Shown piece by piece: positions 49,530-58,133 of a DNA stretch of 64,000 bases. Position numbers and translations under genes: made by a program. How positions within the stretch are numbered: the stretch's first letter is position 1; the number at the start of each line of letters is the position of its first letter. This DNA comes from VXYL01 sp965203685 (GTDB taxonomy: Bacteria > Pseudomonadota > Gammaproteobacteria > Pseudomonadales > Azotimanducaceae), in assembly GCA_965203685.1 (NCBI GenBank), contig OZ241908.1, forward strand, positions 558,001 through 622,000, written 5' to 3'. A model generated the notes under the pieces. It was given only the letters and a program-made list of their open reading frames with translations. It made no database searches and had not been told where the DNA came from.

Positions 49530-52500
49530 TCAGCGGTAGACGTCTGGCACGAAGTGGTAGGGGGCGGTCGACAGGTTCGTGATGTACCCCGACGCGTCCT
49601 CGAGGAGGTTGACGGCCGTGACGCGGCCGCCGGACGACCGGACCAAGAGCTCCCACGTCCCCGCACCCTCTCTCAGCCGGCCGCCGAGGCCCTCGCCGCC
49701 TTCGATCAGTTCCTTGGCCGTCAGTGTCCGTGCCACGCCGGCGGCCAGCGTCAGGTCCACGGGTCCCGCCCGGCGGCCGCGTTCGTCGACCCGCCAGATG
49801 GCGATGGTCGCGTCGCTATCACCGTCGTTCAGCAACCGTACGGAACTGACCAAACCATCGCCTGTCGCCGGCATGAACGGAGCCACCACATGGGAGGTGG
49901 CGTGCGCTCGGCAGGGGCGGTGCCGCCGATGCCACGGCCAATGACAGTAAGATCCCGATTCGGGGGCAGCCTGCACCCGGTCGTGCATGCTCGACAGGAA
50001 CCCGTCAACCGTCTCGACGTAGGCGACCACCAGGATGTCCCCTGCACTGGACAACTGCAGGCGCCAGTCGCCTGTTCCCGCGCCGACGCCCTGAACGAGC
50101 CCCTTCGAAGCATTGCCGTGCTCCCAGTCGTGCGAGTTGAAGTCCACGGCATGGCCCCCGGCCATGGGGACGGTGACGGGGCCGACCACGGCTCCGGCGT
50201 CATCGACCCCGGTGATGTGCACTTCCGTGGCAGCCCCGCGATTCACGACGCGTACCCAGCCCTGGCGGCCCGGGTGCGATGCCGAAAGGAACAGCGGCAC
50301 GGTGTTCTCAGGGGCGCTCGTCGACAGGTTCGTCAGGTGGCCCGTGGGGCTGTCGACAAGGCCCATCACGGCGAGGCCCCTAGCCGCTGACACGTACAGG
50401 CGCCACCTCCCTTCGCCGTCGCCGAGGCGCCCCGACAGTCCCGTTCCCGAACCGCTCTCGAGCGCGTCCGCGCCCAGAACGGTCGCCGTGCGGGCGGCGA
50501 GCACGACCTCTACGGGTCCTCGTCGCGTACCCGCGTCGTCTACGCCGGTGACGGACACGACGATGTCCTCTCGGCCCAGGTTGACCAGGCGCAGCAGGCT
50601 GCGCTGCCGGGTGTTGCTCGCCGCATTGAAGAACGGCAGTACATGACGCTGGCCTAAGCCGTCGAGGCCGGCGGTGTCGTGCATGCTCGCGAGGAATCCG
50701 TCGGCGGTCCGGACGTAGGCGAACGCTTCGATCCGTCCCGACGTGTAGACCTCCAACGCGGCATCGCTGGAACCGATCTGGAGCTGTCCGTAGACGCGCT
50801 TGTCGCGCGCCCCCTGCTTGATGTCTCCCGCGTTGACGTTCACGACCGACCGCCACGGCACGACGACCGCGGCTGGCCGAGTGTCGTCGCCGAGTTCCGG
50901 CGCGTAGAGCCATGCGTCGATTTCCCAGCCCAGGTTCACCAGCCGCAGGACGCCGCGTCGGTCCGCACGCCCCGGTACGGCGGCATTGGCGAGAAACGGA
51001 ATCAGTTGGCCACCGCCGACGAGCCTCACTCTCGGGTTCACCAGACCCCGCAATCTCGGGATCTGGCTCTCGCGGGCTAACCTGCTCAGCGGATTCCCCC
51101 AGATGCTGACGTTGACGGTGGCGTAGAAGGTGTTTGCGCCCGCGTAGCGGCCGTGGTCGTCCAGCAGCGACGTGATGTCGCCGATCGCGTTCCCCGCCAG
51201 GTAGAGCGGCTTCAGGTCCAGCGGGCGGGGCGGCGGGGCGGTCAACAGGTTGCCCTCGACGTTCAGGGAGGGCCACGACCCCTCGGCGAAAAGCGTGTCG
51301 GCGGCCGTCGCCGACCTCATGCCCGCAATGCGGTTGCCTGCGAGATCGAGGACAGCCGGCAGGACGGAGTAGCCCGGCACTCGGACGAGCGCGTTGTGCC
51401 CGAGGTCGACGAGGCCATTCCGGGAGAACTGTCCGGCAAACTCCACCAGCGGCGACGGGTCCGAAATCCGGTTGCCCTGAAGGTGAAGCTCGGGGGATTC
51501 CTCATCATCGGGAATCGAAATGTGCGCAAGAGGCGAGATGTCGGAGATCTCGTTGTGCGAGAGGTTGATGCCGCGCATCGTCGAACCCGACAACGGCCCC
51601 AGATCCGAGATGTTGTTGTCCGACAGATCGAGGTAGCCACCCCGGATCCGCCGTAGGCAGTCAACGGTCGTCGAAGAGATAATACGGCGGCCATGGGACG
51701 GTTCTCTACACCAGAGCCCTACGCCTCCGGGGAGCATCACACCGGACAGAGGCGAGATGTCGTCGATCCGGTTGTTCGCCAGGCCAAGCCCCTCGATCCG
51801 CATGCCCGCCAGGGGTTTGATGTCCGCAATCTCGTTGTGGGACAGGTCGAGCCTACGGAACCATCTCGAATCCGACAGCGGCGACAGGTCCTTGATCCGG
51901 TTGCCCGACAGATAGAGAAAGGGCGCGGTCGGGTGCGGCAACGGCGCTATGTCCGAAATGCGGTTGTCCGAAAGATCGAGCAAGCTCACTGTGGACCCTG
52001 CCAGCGGTTTAAGATCGGAAATCCGGTTGCCCGAGAGTTCGAGCCGCCACAGTCTCGAGAGGCCAGCGAGCGGCTGGATGTCGGAAATGTGGTTGTCCGA
52101 AAGTTCGAGCCGCCAGAGTCTCGACAGACCCGCCAAGGGCTGGAGGTTGGCGATCCGGTTGTCCGAAAGGTCGAGCTGCCAGAGTCTCGACAGACCCGCC
52201 AAGGGCTGGAGGTTGGCGATCCGGTTGCGCTCAAGCGAGAGGTCCCGCAGGCCCGTCAGGCCGGCCAGCGCCCTTAGGTTCGAGATCTCGTTGCGGTCGA
52301 GGTCGAGTTCCGTCAACGAGGTCAGGCCGGCCAGCGGCGAAAGGTCCGAGATGCGGTTGTGCCCCAGATTGAGCCCGGCCAGGTTGGCCAGCTCCGCCAG
52401 CGGCAAAAGGTCCGAGATCTCGTTGTCCCGGAGATCGAGCCACTTCAGCCCGGTCAGACCCGCCAGTGCCCCGAGGTCCGCGATCCCGTTTCTAGGGAGT

Positions 52501-54644
52501 GCGAGGTGCGTCAACGACGTCAGCCGTGACAGCGGCGACATGTCGTGGATCTCGCCGTGACTAAGGCTGAGTGTCGTCAACCACCTGGCAAGGTCGAGAC
52601 CGGTGAGATCCGTCACGGCAAAGGCATCCAAGGACCTCAGGTTGGCCATCTCGCCAAGCGTGACCGGTTCGCTGCCGTCCGATGGCCTACGCAGCGCAAC
52701 CCGAAGGTGACGCGCCAGGTGCCGGTCCGGAATGTATGCGGGGGCCTCGCCCTCGAAGATCGCGTATTCCGAGGTCCCGGCCGATCCGTCGTAGCACGAG
52801 ACGTCCGCCGTCCCCGTGTAGGCGGAGTCGAACGCCAGGTGGGCCATGCAGCGGCCACCAGGCAGCCACACCCACTCGTGGTCCCAAAACCACTCGCGAT
52901 ACTCGAGCTCGAGCCAGCCGGTGTCCGGACACGAGCTTCTCTCATAGGTATAGCTGCCACGCTGGGGTATGCGCGTCGGTGCGCCGAGGAACTCGCGTGC
53001 GCCGGTGAAGCGGACAGTGAAGGACGCGCAGAACAACAGACCGAGGCAGTGCTCGTCGCCGTGTGGATGCCCATAGGGTCCGTGGGGCCCGGGGCCGTAG
53101 AGCCACTTGCCGGCGACGAGCGTGTCGAAGGCGGCCTTGTCGGGCGGCGCCAACCCCGGCTCGTAGCCCCACGCCAGCAGCCGGTAGGTGCCGGTATGGT
53201 GGCCGCTGACCACCAGGTAATAGACGCCTGCGTCAAGCGGCGTTTCCAGGTCGATGTCGCCACCCCGATCGTCGGATGCGACCTCCGCCGACGGTTCGCC
53301 GGCGTGCACCAGGCGCGCGTGCAGCGCGGTGCCCCCGGAAGTCCGGACCCTAACCACCATTCCGTCCCGGGCAACGTCCAGCCTGAACGCGTCCACGTCG
53401 GCCGTCGAGGGCCAGATGCGGCCGGCCGTACCGAGAAGCATGTCGGGCGTCACGCGGGCCAGATCCAAGGCGTCGTGAACCCGCAGCCGCGTTGCGTTCC
53501 GCAGGACGTCGGGGTGGTCGAACGCACCGCCTGCCCGCGCGGTCACCGCGTACCGGCCGCGCGCCCCGGGCGCACCCGTCACGGCCACGTAGTGGATGCC
53601 CGCCGCGAGTTCCGCCACGATGCGGAAGTTGTGGCCGCCCGGGCCGCTCGCGTCGTCGGCGGCGATCAGATCGCCGCGATGGTCGTACAGTTCGCCCCGG
53701 GTATCCGTGCCCCCGCTCGTGCGCACATCCACCTGCGCGCTGCCTTCCAGATCCAGGCGGAAGACGTCCACGTCGGCATCGTCGGCGATCGTCCCTGCGG
53801 CCGGAGGCCCGCCGACCTTGAGCACGGTGGACGACTCCGGCGAACCCCCGTCGTCGCGTGCCACGGGCGAACGGGCGCACGGGTCGCTCGTCGCAACGCC
53901 CGTGGCAAGCAGCCGGTATGCGCCGACCTCGTCGCCGCCGACCACGGCGTAGTAGGTGCCCGCGTCGAGCCGCCGAGCCATGCGGATGTTGCCGCGCCGG
54001 TCGGACGACGCGATGTCGGCCCCCGAGCTGTCCAGCAGGCGCGCCCGTAGGGCCGTGCTCCCGGAGCTTCGAACGGTCACGTCCGTCGCGTCGTGCGGCA
54101 CGTCCAGGCGGAACACGTCCACGTCGGAGACCGACGGCCAAATGCGGCCGGACGCCCCCACAAGGATCGGCGTCGCATCTCGGACCCGCTCCTCGTGGAG
54201 CGTCAACAGCGTCGATGCCGCCTCGGTTTCGCCCTGATCGAGCGCATCGGCGAGTCGCGCCGTCACCGAGTATTCGCCGGGCGCTCCCTGCACCTCGACG
54301 TAGTGGGTGCCGGGCTCCAGTGCCGCGACCAGCCGGAAGTTGTCGCCCGGGCCGCTGTCGTCGTCTTCGGCCCTGGCCGCCCCGCTGCCGTCGAGCAGGC
54401 GACCCCGGGTATCCGTGCCCCCGCTCGTGCGCACCTCGACGCGTGCCGCAGCGACCAGGTCGATGCGGAACGCGTCCACATCGTCCATGTCCGACAGCCT
54501 TCCGGCAAGCGGGCGGTCGAGCGGCAGCAGCGTCGCCGCCAGGCCAGTGTCGTGGTCGTCGTCCACGGAGACCGCGCCTGCAACCGTGCCGGCGAACGTC
54601 ATCGCCCCCGCAAGGAAGTGCCGGGCGGATGGCCACGCTCGCAC
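49530..54644 (-). CDS. Giant secreted PPC/leucine-rich-repeat protein with four C-terminal repeats
   Basis: 1704 residues. GTG 54644 is chosen: AAGGA lies 9 bases upstream and it gives a signal peptide (VRAWPSARHFLAGAMTFAGTVAGA). Four PPC-like beta domains follow (about 25-490), each with DVDAFR(I/L)D and ending GxYxV or GTYRL; they alternate in type A-B-A-B. About 495-640 is unique, with Trp- and Cys-rich sequence. About 655-1180 are 22-residue SDS22/internalin-type leucine-rich repeats (LxxLxLxxNxIxDLxPLAG). About 1200-1700 are four roughly 105-residue unnamed modules (LRLVNxG, VTGVDDAG, GPVxV, GLxGxLGxGxGxW), ending alternately in GFLxSMHD or G(H/Y)(L/I)TNLST. Probably a surface or secreted binding protein; function unknown. 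Confidence 0.88.
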   Translation of the reverse strand: MRAWPSARHFLAGAMTFAGTVAGAVSVDDDHDTGLAATLLPLDRPLAGRLSDMDDVDAFRIDLVAAARVEVRTSGGTDTRGRLLDGSGAARAEDDDSGPGDNFRLVAALEPGTHYVEVQGAPGEYSVTARLADALDQGETEAASTLLTLHEERVRDATPILVGASGRIWPSVSDVDVFRLDVPHDATDVTVRSSGSTALRARLLDSSGADIASSDRRGNIRMARRLDAGTYYAVVGGDEVGAYRLLATGVATSDPCARSPVARDDGGSPESSTVLKVGGPPAAGTIADDADVDVFRLDLEGSAQVDVRTSGGTDTRGELYDHRGDLIAADDASGPGGHNFRIVAELAAGIHYVAVTGAPGARGRYAVTARAGGAFDHPDVLRNATRLRVHDALDLARVTPDMLLGTAGRIWPSTADVDAFRLDVARDGMVVRVRTSGGTALHARLVHAGEPSAEVASDDRGGDIDLETPLDAGVYYLVVSGHHTGTYRLLAWGYEPGLAPPDKAAFDTLVAGKWLYGPGPHGPYGHPHGDEHCLGLLFCASFTVRFTGAREFLGAPTRIPQRGSYTYERSSCPDTGWLELEYREWFWDHEWVWLPGGRCMAHLAFDSAYTGTADVSCYDGSAGTSEYAIFEGEAPAYIPDRHLARHLRVALRRPSDGSEPVTLGEMANLRSLDAFAVTDLTGLDLARWLTTLSLSHGEIHDMSPLSRLTSLTHLALPRNGIADLGALAGLTGLKWLDLRDNEISDLLPLAELANLAGLNLGHNRISDLSPLAGLTSLTELDLDRNEISNLRALAGLTGLRDLSLERNRIANLQPLAGLSRLWQLDLSDNRIANLQPLAGLSRLWRLELSDNHISDIQPLAGLSRLWRLELSGNRISDLKPLAGSTVSLLDLSDNRISDIAPLPHPTAPFLYLSGNRIKDLSPLSDSRWFRRLDLSHNEIADIKPLAGMRIEGLGLANNRIDDISPLSGVMLPGGVGLWCREPSHGRRIISSTTVDCLRRIRGGYLDLSDNNISDLGPLSGSTMRGINLSHNEISDISPLAHISIPDDEESPELHLQGNRISDPSPLVEFAGQFSRNGLVDLGHNALVRVPGYSVLPAVLDLAGNRIAGMRSATAADTLFAEGSWPSLNVEGNLLTAPPPRPLDLKPLYLAGNAIGDITSLLDDHGRYAGANTFYATVNVSIWGNPLSRLARESQIPRLRGLVNPRVRLVGGGQLIPFLANAAVPGRADRRGVLRLVNLGWEIDAWLYAPELGDDTRPAAVVVPWRSVVNVNAGDIKQGARDKRVYGQLQIGSSDAALEVYTSGRIEAFAYVRTADGFLASMHDTAGLDGLGQRHVLPFFNAASNTRQRSLLRLVNLGREDIVVSVTGVDDAGTRRGPVEVVLAARTATVLGADALESGSGTGLSGRLGDGEGRWRLYVSAARGLAVMGLVDSPTGHLTNLSTSAPENTVPLFLSASHPGRQGWVRVVNRGAATEVHITGVDDAGAVVGPVTVPMAGGHAVDFNSHDWEHGNASKGLVQGVGAGTGDWRLQLSSAGDILVVAYVETVDGFLSSMHDRVQAAPESGSYCHWPWHRRHRPCRAHATSHVVAPFMPATGDGLVSSVRLLNDGDSDATIAIWRVDERGRRAGPVDLTLAAGVARTLTAKELIEGGEGLGGRLREGAGTWELLVRSSGGRVTAVNLLEDASGYITNLSTAPYHFVPDVYR
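51990..52240. repeat. 66-bp tandem repeats within the LRR region
   Basis: Units of 66 bp encode 22-residue leucine-rich repeats. Two adjacent units share an exact stretch of about 50 bases (from 52112 and from 52178, starting GCCAGAGTCTCGACAGACCC), and a third is slightly diverged, so expansion is recent. Confidence 0.85.
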
Positions 54645-54649
54645 AGCGC

Positions 54650-54817
54650 TCAGTCCTTCGGCCACGAGAAGCCCACCCATCCCTTGGCGCGGACCTTTGC
54701 CAGCCAGTCGGCCATGAAGCCCCGCCCGCGCCCCTTGGTCGGCGGCAGGTTCTCGGCTAGGAGTCCGCGCACTTCGTTGCGGAATGCCTGTTCCGAAGGG
54801 GTGTAGTCCAAGTCCAT
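54650..54817 (-). pseudogene. Acyl-CoA dehydrogenase N-terminal remnant
   Basis: Encodes MDLDYTPSEQAFRNEVRGLL and on to GFSWPKD then stop: 55 residues matching the start of the dehydrogenase at 46157-47314 with small changes. It jumps from the middle of FSWPKEYGGGE to the last codons LPKD-stop. The junction sequence TCCTTCGGC is present at both corresponding places of the intact gene (near 46162 and 47152), pointing to an internal deletion of about 1 kb by short homology. The ribosome site of the following giant gene overlaps its last codons. Confidence 0.88.
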
Positions 54818-54829
54818 GCCGGTTCGCCG

Positions 54830-54931
54830 CTAATGCATCGCGGCGACGCGCCGGTAGTGGAAGCCGGCGTCGCCGAAAGCAGAGCATACCCACTTCGAGC
54901 GCTTGAGATGGAGCTGCGCGTCGTACTCCGC
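54830..54931 (-). pseudogene. Acyl-CoA dehydrogenase C-terminal remnant
   Basis: Encodes EYDAQLHLKRSKWVCSAFGDA and on to YRRVAAMH-stop, the end of the beta-type dehydrogenase (compare 47327-47430). It has the same 12-base spacing to the next start as the intact pair. Homology stops abruptly at a half copy of the inverted-repeat element (54931). Confidence 0.88.
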
Positions 54932-54978
54932 CGATCCTCTTCGATCCTTAGAGGCGCTGTGCGCAGGGGTGGGCAACC
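54931..54978 (+). repeat. Long inverted-repeat element, half copy E
   Basis: CCGATCCTCTTCGATCCTTAGAGGCGCTGTGCGCAGGGGTGGGCAACC, matching the right half of copies B and C. The left half is missing; it abuts the dehydrogenase remnant. Confidence 0.75.
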
Positions 54979-55387
54979 AGGGCTTCCACCCCTGCCCGTG
55001 GACCGTCCGGTCACGCCGCCCGCCCGCCTTCAATTCCGGAGGACCACCGGAGTGGCCGGCCGGCCGCTGCAGACGGCGCCACCGGCCAGTCCGCTTCGCC
55101 AGAGCCCGCGCGCAACGGGGGCTGCCGGTCTGGGCAGACCATGGCCTCGTCTGCTGTATGACTCTGGCCCACCCCGCACGCGAGTCGGCCCAATCCCGCC
55201 AACGCTCGCGCTCGGGAATATCGCCCAATTCATTCGGAGCCCGACCAACAACCGGTTCCGCGCCGCTACGGGACGGGCGCTGGGCACGTGGCGGCAACGC
55301 AAAGGACTCGAGACGCCGCCGCCCGGCCCCCGGTCCTGTCGGCCGCTTCACAGGCAACCCGACAGCAGCGGAATCTCGCCCGGCGCT

Positions 55388-55403
55388 GAAAAGGGCGATG
55401 TTC
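55388..55403 (-). repeat. 16-mer repeat copy, inverted
   Basis: GAAAAGGGCGATGTTC, paired with a degenerate copy at 55216-55231. Confidence 0.8.
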
Positions 55404-55496
55404 CGTAGCGCACGCCTGTCAAGCGACACACGAGGAACGGCCGCCAACGACACCGAAACCGCCTCCCCGGCGACAGCGAAACCGACCCCGTCCGGA

Positions 55497-55580
55497 TCCA
55501 TGGCACCGCCGCCGGCGGGGTTCTCCACGCCTTGTCCATGGTGTTGACCCCTCGACCCAAGAGGCGCAGTGGGCAACCCC
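55497..55580 (+). repeat. Long inverted-repeat element, copy D
   Basis: GGGGTTCTCCACGCCTTGTC (55517-55536) with CATGGTG, then CCAAGAGGCGCAGTGGGCAACCCC (to 55580). The right arm lacks the CAAGGGG portion, so the hairpin is partial. Confidence 0.75.
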
Positions 55581-55797
55581 TGGACGACCTTGGTCATGGG
55601 CGCCCCGTCGGATCAGGTGGCTGCTACCGAGAGTCGGCATCGTCGCACGGGACCGCTGGCCGGTTTCGTCCCAACGGGTTCCGTTGCCGTGGTGTTTCGC
55701 CATCCGGATCGCTAGCGCGGCTGGCGCGCCTCCGTCGGGGTTGAAGGCCTTCGGCGCGGTCGGCAGCGACACGTATGGCGGCGGTCGCGGGCCAATG

Positions 55798-57075
55798 TCA
55801 CCGCCGTTTGCCATAGACCAGGAACGGGACGTTGGCGTGGGCGGCATGCCCTTGCCCATCTGAGGCCGCGACGTACAGGCGATAGGGTCCGGGCGTGGTC
55901 GGGGCGTTCAGCACCACGTCCGCCTGGTCCGCGTGCCCGACGAATAGGCCATCGACATCCGCGATGGCGGACTCGAGGTCGCCGCCGACGGCGGTCTCTG
56001 TGCTCTCCGGTTTGACGCGCCACCGATAGACGACGGGGTCGCCGTCCGGGTCGGCCACCTCGGCCTTCGCGGAGTATCGCCTTCCCGCGGCGAGGCGAAT
56101 GCTATCGGTGGCGAAGCGTCGAGCGAGGCTAAGCGACTTAAGCATCGGTGCCTGGTTGGGCGGCGCCCGTCCTGTCCAGACGAACTGCAGCACGTCGACG
56201 GCGGCTGTCGACTCGCCACTCTCGGTGAACAGGCTGAACCACGTGTGTGTCCGCTCCTGCTTCTGGCCCCAAAGGAAGGCGTAGGAGCCAAGACCGGGGC
56301 CTAGGAACGGCTGGATCAACGTCCGGTAGCTCGCCAGGTAGTGGCGCGCCTTCTCCGTACTGTTCGGCTCGATGGACGCGCCCCATCGGGTCTTGGCGAC
56401 TTCCCAGTGGCCAAGCGGACCCCACTCGGTGACCATGAATGGACCGGCGCGCAGGTGGCGGATGGCCTGCGGCATCAGCGCAAGTGCGCCGTAGGCTTGC
56501 ACGCTCAGGAAGTCCAGGTTCGGTGCCCGTTGGCGAACCAGATCGACCGTCTCCTTGTCGAGCGCCGAGATCGTGGTCGTCGTCGGATGGTTCGGATCGA
56601 GTTCATGGACAAGCCGCGCGAGTTCGTTGACCTCGTCGTAGACGCGCGGATTGGTCGAGCCCATGTCCAGTTCGTTGCCGATGATCCAGGCTAGGAGGGC
56701 GGGGTGATCCTTGTAGCGCCCGACGGCGTCGTGCACGTTGCGCCGCTGCGCGGCGACGCGTGGCGGATCGTCGTAGTCGAAGCCAAGGCGCTCGGGTGCC
56801 ACGGGCAAGCCGACAGAAACGGTCAAGCCGTGGCGGTGCGCCGCGTCGAGCATGGCCTCGGCGCCCTCAATGCCCCAGGTCCGAATGGAGTTGCCGCCCC
56901 GGGCGGCGAGGGTTGCGACGTCGACTCCTGCGACCCCGGCGCCCTTGATCAGGTAAGGCTCCCCGTCGCGCAAGAGTGTGTAGCCGCCTTCAACGGCGAC
57001 GACCTCGACCCGGACGGCACCGTGGGCGATTCCGCACGCCAGGGTCAGGGATAACAAGAGGCTCCTTCGAATCAC
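55798..57075 (-). CDS. Secreted glycoside hydrolase, (beta/alpha)8 GH-A clan-like
   Basis: A 425-residue protein with signal peptide MIRRSLLLSLTLACGIAHGA. The catalytic barrel has GGNSIRTWGIEGAEAMLDAAHRHGL, the acid/base Glu in IIGNELDMG (about 133-141) and the probable nucleophile Glu in FMVTEWGPLG (about 211-220). The C-terminal 110 residues look like a PKD/Ig-type beta domain (AKAEVADPDGDPVVYRWRV, VVLNAPTTPGPYRLYVAASDGQGH). It resembles GH2/GH-A hydrolases, some acting on beta-1,3-glucans; the family number is uncertain. GTG start overlaps the LacI stop (GTGA). Confidence 0.82.
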   Translation of the reverse strand: MIRRSLLLSLTLACGIAHGAVRVEVVAVEGGYTLLRDGEPYLIKGAGVAGVDVATLAARGGNSIRTWGIEGAEAMLDAAHRHGLTVSVGLPVAPERLGFDYDDPPRVAAQRRNVHDAVGRYKDHPALLAWIIGNELDMGSTNPRVYDEVNELARLVHELDPNHPTTTTISALDKETVDLVRQRAPNLDFLSVQAYGALALMPQAIRHLRAGPFMVTEWGPLGHWEVAKTRWGASIEPNSTEKARHYLASYRTLIQPFLGPGLGSYAFLWGQKQERTHTWFSLFTESGESTAAVDVLQFVWTGRAPPNQAPMLKSLSLARRFATDSIRLAAGRRYSAKAEVADPDGDPVVYRWRVKPESTETAVGGDLESAIADVDGLFVGHADQADVVLNAPTTPGPYRLYVAASDGQGHAAHANVPFLVYGKRR

Positions 57076-58109
57076 GACGCTACCCGCCGATCCATGGATG
57101 ATCGCGCAACGAGTTCGCAGTCGAAGGTTTCCTGGCGGGGTGGTTCGCCAGCGATGTTGGCGATCAGGAGTTCCGTGGCGCGGTGGGCGATTGCTGCGAT
57201 GGGCTGGCGCACCGTGGTCAGCGCGGGCCAGGTGTGGGTGGCGGTCGGCGAGTCGTCGAAACCGGCCACTGAGAGCGTCTCCGGCACGCGGATACCGCGT
57301 TCATGTGCGCCGACCACCACCCCGGCCGCGGTATCGTCGTTGCAAGCGATGATGGCGGTGGGCGGTTCCGCGAGTTGCCAAAGTGCCAAGAGTCCGCGCT
57401 TTCCGGAGTCGAAGTCGAAGCGCCCGTCGACGACCAGCGCCGGATCAGCCTGCAGGCCGTGGTCGCGAAGACATTCGAGATGCCCGGCCAGCCGCTTGTG
57501 GCTGGCGCCATGGCGAGGATCGCCATTGATGAACCCGATGCGGCGATGACCGAGGCCGAGTACGTGCGCCGTCAGGGCGCGGCTGGCCGCGACGTCGTCG
57601 GGGCTGACCGATGTCCAGTCCGGATTGATGTCGCGGGGTGAGATTTGGGCAAACGCCGTGGCGCTCTCGACCAAAAGCGATGTCACGTCGCCCCGGTCGG
57701 CGATCGGTGCCGTCAGCAGCACGCCGTCGACGCGCGTCTGGCGCACGAATTGGCGGACCATGGCGGGTGTTAGATCGTCGGTACAGGGACGCAGCAGCAA
57801 CGCGTGCCCGTGTCCCGCGCACGCGGCGTAGGCACCCTCGAGCAGTCGTTGGATGTAGCTGAACTCGTGGGGGTTCTCGTAGACCAGGCCGATGGAGAAC
57901 GTCCGCCGGCCGGCCAGTCCACGCGCGGCGGGCAGCGGCTCGTAGTCCAGCGCGGTTACGGCATCGCGTACGCGTTCGCGGGTCTCTGGGCGGACGTTCG
58001 GCTCGTTGTTGACGACCCGCGATACCGTCTTGATGGACACGCCGGCACGGTCCGCGACCTCGCGAATGGTCGCACCGCGCCGACCGGCGGTCGAGGTTCC
58101 CCGTACCAT
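57072..58109 (-). CDS. LacI-family transcriptional regulator
   Basis: A 345-residue regulator. N-terminal helix-turn-helix ATIREVADRAGVSIKTVSRVVNNEPNVRPETRERV (about 13-47) and a periplasmic-binding-type effector domain (FSIGLVYENPHEFSYIQRLLEGAY; GHRRIGFINGDPRHGASHKRLAG; IIACNDDTAAGVVVGAHERG; VAGFDDSPTATHTWPALTTVRQP). It probably represses this operon until a glucan oligosaccharide binds. Third gene, 24 bases after the TonB receptor and overlapping the hydrolase. Confidence 0.95.
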   Translation of the reverse strand: MVRGTSTAGRRGATIREVADRAGVSIKTVSRVVNNEPNVRPETRERVRDAVTALDYEPLPAARGLAGRRTFSIGLVYENPHEFSYIQRLLEGAYAACAGHGHALLLRPCTDDLTPAMVRQFVRQTRVDGVLLTAPIADRGDVTSLLVESATAFAQISPRDINPDWTSVSPDDVAASRALTAHVLGLGHRRIGFINGDPRHGASHKRLAGHLECLRDHGLQADPALVVDGRFDFDSGKRGLLALWQLAEPPTAIIACNDDTAAGVVVGAHERGIRVPETLSVAGFDDSPTATHTWPALTTVRQPIAAIAHRATELLIANIAGEPPRQETFDCELVARSSMDRRVAS

Positions 58110-58133
58110 GATCGATCCGCGTTGCCGGGCGGT

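Larger units (their letters stand above)
54979..55797. other. Non-coding repeat region before the glucan operon
   Basis: Includes the degenerate 16-mer GAATATCGCCCAATTC (55216-55231), its inverted partner (55388-55403) and element D (55497-55580). The last 200 bases show nothing recognisable. There is no RAYT here. Confidence 0.65.

Noticed and set aside
51250..52640. A CRISPR-like array of regular repeats
   Set aside because: The 66-bp periodicity is coding, in frame and encodes leucine-rich repeats; there are no spacers or cas genes.
54817..54893. A start for the giant protein upstream of 54644, adding about 80 residues
   Set aside because: That stretch is the dehydrogenase remnant read in another frame; a signal peptide and ribosome site support GTG 54644.
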